Assembly: GCA_937902445.1 (NCBI GenBank)
Contig: CALELJ010000162.1
Location: 1-7,276, forward strand
DNA length: 7,276 nucleotides
Source: an uncultured Treponema sp.
Lineage (GTDB): Bacteria; Spirochaetota; Spirochaetia; Treponematales; Treponemataceae
Direction of reading: 5' to 3'
Shown: positions 5,257 to 7,276 of the stretch, piece after piece
Layout: each line of letters opens with the position of its first letter
How positions within the stretch are numbered: the first letter of the stretch is position 1
The notes under the pieces: model-generated
Seen by the model: only the letters and a program-made list of their open reading frames with translations
The model's database searches: none
Told to the model about the DNA's origin: nothing
Position numbers and translations under genes: made by a program

Positions 5257-6465
5257 GTTTTTGTCGTCGTCGATGATTGAAAGCATTATTTTTGCAAGTT
5301 TTTCCGCAAACTGGGTTCCGATGCCTTTTTCGATTTCTGACCGGACAACGCTCTGGGGCAAAAGCTTTCTGTAACTGCGGTTTGAGGTCATGGCGTCATA
5401 GGAGTCTGCCACCGCGACAATCTGTGCATATTCCGGAATGTCATCGGCAGTCAGCTGGTCCGGATACCCTTTGCCGTCCCATCGCTCGTGATGCCATCTT
5501 ACGCCGGTCCTGATTTCCGGGATAGATTCGATGTTTTTAAGGATTTCTGAACCTATTTCCGGGTGTTTTTTCACTATTGCGTATTCTTCATCGGTCAACT
5601 TTGATTTCTTGTTTATGATTTCATCCGGAACACCGATTTTGCCAATATCATGCAAAAGAGCCACAAGGTAGATAGTCTGCTGTTCCTCTTCCGACTTTCC
5701 CAGACGCTTTGCAATCTCCCTTGAATATTCAGCAACTCTCCTGGAATGACCGGAAGTATACTTGTCCTTGGCATCAATTGTTCCGGCTAGAGAAAGAGAC
5801 AGCTCAACGAGGAATTTCTCGGAACGGTCCCTCTCATGAATCAAAGCTGCGGTACTGTTTTTAATCTTTTCCTGGAGATTTTTCTGCAAATCCATAAGAT
5901 TATCAAAAAGATACTTTCTGTTTTTGTCCATATTGCTGGATGCTAACTTGATTGCCGTCGCAAAAATACCTTCCATAAAAAGCACAAGGAAAAACCTTAT
6001 TTTGAAGGCACTGTTCCATCCCTGGTAGATATATGAGTTCAAGGGAGTGAAAAATCCGAGTCCTACAATGAGTATGTTACCAAGTACGAGAATCGTGAAC
6101 AGCAAGGGCTTCAGCATGTAAAGATAAAGCAACGGAAATATGATGACCCACGTGATTCCGAAGCCTTCGTTTCCACCGGTTATCATAAAGTTGAGGATAA
6201 GAAAATAAGTAAGGACAACAGTTATGATGTTGAAGCCATGGAGTCTGTTTGTAAGACTGGTATAAATGTATGCGCAAAGTGCCAGACTGCCGTATATCAG
6301 ACTTCCGATGACCATTGCCCTATTTCCGGCTTTGTAACTTACCGGAGTCATTATGCAAAGTCCCAGAATGCCGATGGAAAGGCTTATTACTTTTGCAAGA
6401 CGTATATTTCTTGTCTTCTCTACCTTTTCCGAGTCTTCTATCTGACCATATAATTTCTGCAGCAT
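5239..6465 (-). CDS. Membrane-anchored HD-GYP domain protein (predicted cyclic-di-GMP phosphodiesterase)
   Basis: A 408-aa protein. Residues about 24-174 hold roughly six hydrophobic segments (near 24-42, 50-70, 77-95, 103-118, 121-140, 155-174), an integral membrane sensor module of no named family that I recognise. A linker or coiled-coil segment (180-215) leads to the HD-GYP domain (about 220-400). The metal and active-site residues are all present: His240, HDIGK (272-276), His301 of HPEIG, HHERWDGKGYP (325-335) and Asp354 in ADSYDAMT. Family members hydrolyse c-di-GMP to pGpG or GMP, and some act on cGAMP; the complete motifs suggest an active enzyme acting on the inner face of the membrane. 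There is no Shine-Dalgarno before the ATG. TATAAT lies six bases upstream, so the mRNA is probably leaderless. Confidence 0.93.
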   Translation of the reverse strand: MLQKLYGQIEDSEKVEKTRNIRLAKVISLSIGILGLCIMTPVSYKAGNRAMVIGSLIYGSLALCAYIYTSLTNRLHGFNIITVVLTYFLILNFMITGGNEGFGITWVIIFPLLYLYMLKPLLFTILVLGNILIVGLGFFTPLNSYIYQGWNSAFKIRFFLVLFMEGIFATAIKLASSNMDKNRKYLFDNLMDLQKNLQEKIKNSTAALIHERDRSEKFLVELSLSLAGTIDAKDKYTSGHSRRVAEYSREIAKRLGKSEEEQQTIYLVALLHDIGKIGVPDEIINKKSKLTDEEYAIVKKHPEIGSEILKNIESIPEIRTGVRWHHERWDGKGYPDQLTADDIPEYAQIVAVADSYDAMTSNRSYRKLLPQSVVRSEIEKGIGTQFAEKLAKIMLSIIDDDKNYILHE

Positions 6466-6471
6466 ATTTCA

Positions 6472-6499
6472 ATTATATGTTACATTTGAAGAAATTCAA
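6472..6499 (-). promoter_or_regulatory. Promoter of the HD-GYP gene (leaderless)
   Basis: On the minus strand TTGAAT (6499-6494) and a perfect TATAAT (6477-6472) are separated by 16 bp. The -10 box ends six bases before the ATG (6465), so transcription should start at or beside the start codon. This is the same geometry as at fic. Confidence 0.6.
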
Positions 6500-6572
6500 A
6501 AAAATCTATGAAATTTTGGAATAATTCCCAGACGTCTTTCCAGATATCACGGATCACGATGATGTCGTTCAT
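6480..6572 (-). CDS. Possible 30-residue ORF between the TSCPD and HD-GYP genes
   Basis: ATG at 6572, stop at 6480. It starts 11 bases after the TSCPD stop codon, and AGGA overlapping that stop could serve as a ribosome site nine bases from the ATG. The peptide begins MNDIIVIRDIWKDVWELF and then becomes rich in Phe, with acidic residues interspersed, consistent with an amphipathic helix. It matches no family I know. The HD-GYP promoter overlaps its 3' end, so the region may simply be untranslated. Confidence 0.3.
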   Translation of the reverse strand: MNDIIVIRDIWKDVWELFQNFIDFFEFLQM

Positions 6573-6583
6573 GGGTATTTTTC

Positions 6584-6826
6584 CTATAATACCTGTTTTA
6601 TGGCTTTTGCAAGCTGGTCTGCACATGATGTGGAACGCGGGCCGCATAAGTTGCCTTCCAGACGTGCGATTACATCTTCCGCCTTCATTCCTTCCACCAG
6701 TTTTCCGACGGCTTTCAGGTTTCCGTTACATCCGCCTGTGAATTTGACATTGTGCACGATATTTCCTTCAACCTCAAAATCTATCTGGGTTGAACAGGTT
6801 CCCTGGGTTTTATATGAATACTGCAT
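6584..6826 (-). CDS. TSCPD-domain small protein (TIGR03905-type, four conserved cysteines)
   Basis: An 80-aa protein matching the small stand-alone TSCPD family, whose domain also occurs at the end of B12-dependent ribonucleotide reductases. The four cysteines are Cys11 (GTCS), Cys33 (GGCNGN), Cys61 (LCGPRSTSC) and Cys68; the name-giving motif reads TSCAD here (66-70), with Ala for Pro. The cysteines suggest zinc binding. Its cellular role is not established to my knowledge. The ATG at 6826 has GGAGG on the minus strand at normal distance. It is upstream of the HD-GYP gene on the same strand, but that gene has its own promoter. Confidence 0.85.
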   Translation of the reverse strand: MQYSYKTQGTCSTQIDFEVEGNIVHNVKFTGGCNGNLKAVGKLVEGMKAEDVIARLEGNLCGPRSTSCADQLAKAIKQVL

Positions 6827-6843
6827 CCTATCCTCCAGGTTTC

Positions 6844-6895
6844 ATAATAGCACAGAATCCTTGGGTCTGACAAAGCTTTATTTATGTGATATGAT
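6844..6895. promoter_or_regulatory. Divergent promoters with overlapping -35 boxes
   Basis: Minus strand, for the TSCPD gene: TTGTCA (6873-6868), 18 bp, TATTAT (6849-6844), with TGC before the -10 box (extended -10). Plus strand, for the 75-aa gene: CTGACA (6867-6872), 17 bp, TATGAT (6890-6895). The two -35 boxes occupy the same bases, so the two promoters should compete for polymerase. Confidence 0.65.
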
Positions 6896-6902
6896 GCTTT
6901 TT

Positions 6903-7130
6903 ATGGGTAGCATTTTAATAAAAGACACAACAAAAGAAGAAAGGCAGAAAATCGTAGCTGAATCTTTGGGCGACGATTATGAACTTGGCTGCGGCTATGA
7001 ATCTACAGGCATTGACTATCAGCTTTATATAGACGGAAAAAAGGAACTTAGGGAGCTGAATATGGAAGCCAGATGCGGCTTTGAAGTTGCCTTTCCCCAG
7101 GATACTCCCCGTTCCAGCTGTTCATGCTAA
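6903..7130 (+). CDS. 75-residue cysteine-containing protein of unknown function
   Basis: Starts MGSILIKDTTKEERQKIV and ends in a Ser/Cys tail, SSCSC. The four cysteines (30, 58, 73, 75) suggest metal or thiol chemistry, but I cannot name a family. The reading frame is open far upstream, antisense to the TSCPD gene, but the promoter at 6867-6895 places transcription start at about 6902. That makes the ATG at 6903 (seven bases after the -10 box, no Shine-Dalgarno) the likely start of a leaderless mRNA; the ATGs at 6891 and 6894 lie inside the -10 box. Its promoter is intertwined with that of the TSCPD gene, another small four-cysteine protein, so a shared role is possible but unproven. Confidence 0.7.
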   Translation: MGSILIKDTTKEERQKIVAESLGDDYELGCGYESTGIDYQLYIDGKKELRELNMEARCGFEVAFPQDTPRSSCSC

Positions 7131-7131
7131 G

Positions 7132-7276
7132 TCAGAAAAGATCCAGACTGTTGTCCAGGTAAACCATTTCACGCACCTGAAGCTGGAATTCCGGTTTAGT
7201 CATATAATATAGCAAAAACTCAAGAATCAGAGCACTTCCAAGGCTTCTTCCTTCAATCTTAAATTCACTAAACCCT
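7132..7276 (-). CDS. C-terminus of an unidentified protein (5' part outside window)
   Basis: On the minus strand an open frame enters at the right edge and runs 47 residues to a TGA at 7134-7132, ending YLDNSLDLF. It includes FKIEGRSLGSALILEFLLYY, which looks like real protein; FKIEGR recalls the motif of U32-type peptidase-fold proteins, but the fragment is too short to assign. Its stop codon is one base from the stop of the convergent 75-aa gene, and no terminator hairpin is seen between them. Confidence 0.6.
   Translation of the reverse strand, partial: GFSEFKIEGRSLGSALILEFLLYYMTKPEFQLQVREMVYLDNSLDLF

Noticed and set aside
6600..6902. Upstream extension of the 75-aa gene
   Set aside because: That part is antisense to the TSCPD gene, looks unlike protein, and lies upstream of a good promoter placed right before the ATG at 6903.
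1..7276. CRISPR array, insertion sequence, rRNA, integrase
   Set aside because: No regularly spaced repeats, no transposase or recombinase frame and no rRNA-like segment were seen.

Overview
The window looks like a piece of a host-associated anaerobe's chromosome, most likely a Treponema-like spirochete. The assignment rests on the general gene style, moderate-to-low G+C, several genes whose -10 box lies 6-11 bases before the start codon, and a 6-TM HD-GYP protein. There is no rRNA or housekeeping marker, so it stays tentative. I see no insertion sequence, phage gene, CRISPR array, tRNA or rRNA. The content is accessory and regulatory: sensors, regulators, small enzymes, and promoters with clear dyads.

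Left part (1-3400, all on +). The 3' end of a regulator-type protein with a GyrI-like effector domain is followed by a MerR regulator with the same kind of effector domain, driven by a MerR-type promoter with a 19-bp spacer. Next is a class II Fic protein with an N-terminal HTH, preceded by a helically phased set of GGCAAA half-sites and probably leaderless. Then comes a strong promoter, an 11-codon leader ORF, a 124-nt cloverleaf-like inverted-repeat structure and a GNAT acetyltransferase. The 3' arm of the cloverleaf's closing stem can also pair with the GNAT Shine-Dalgarno, so this roughly 215-nt leader is a candidate translational switch. It is the most interesting object in the window. 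A bidirectional terminator closes this half, and its right arm is nearly identical to the palindrome arm upstream of fic.

Middle (3400-5240). A DJ-1/PfpI family protein (-) and a HTH-WYL regulator (+) diverge from one 26-bp palindrome that carries a TTGACA on each strand. The likely logic is that the WYL protein controls itself and its neighbour. A 170-bp AT-rich region with short repeats follows the WYL gene.

Right part (5239-7276). A membrane-anchored HD-GYP protein with an intact active site (-, probably leaderless) lies downstream of a four-cysteine TSCPD-family small protein (-), with a possible 30-codon ORF between them. The TSCPD gene diverges from an unrecognised 75-aa cysteine-containing protein (+), and the two promoters have overlapping -35 boxes. 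The 75-aa gene converges, one base apart, on the 3' end of another (-) gene that is cut by the window edge.
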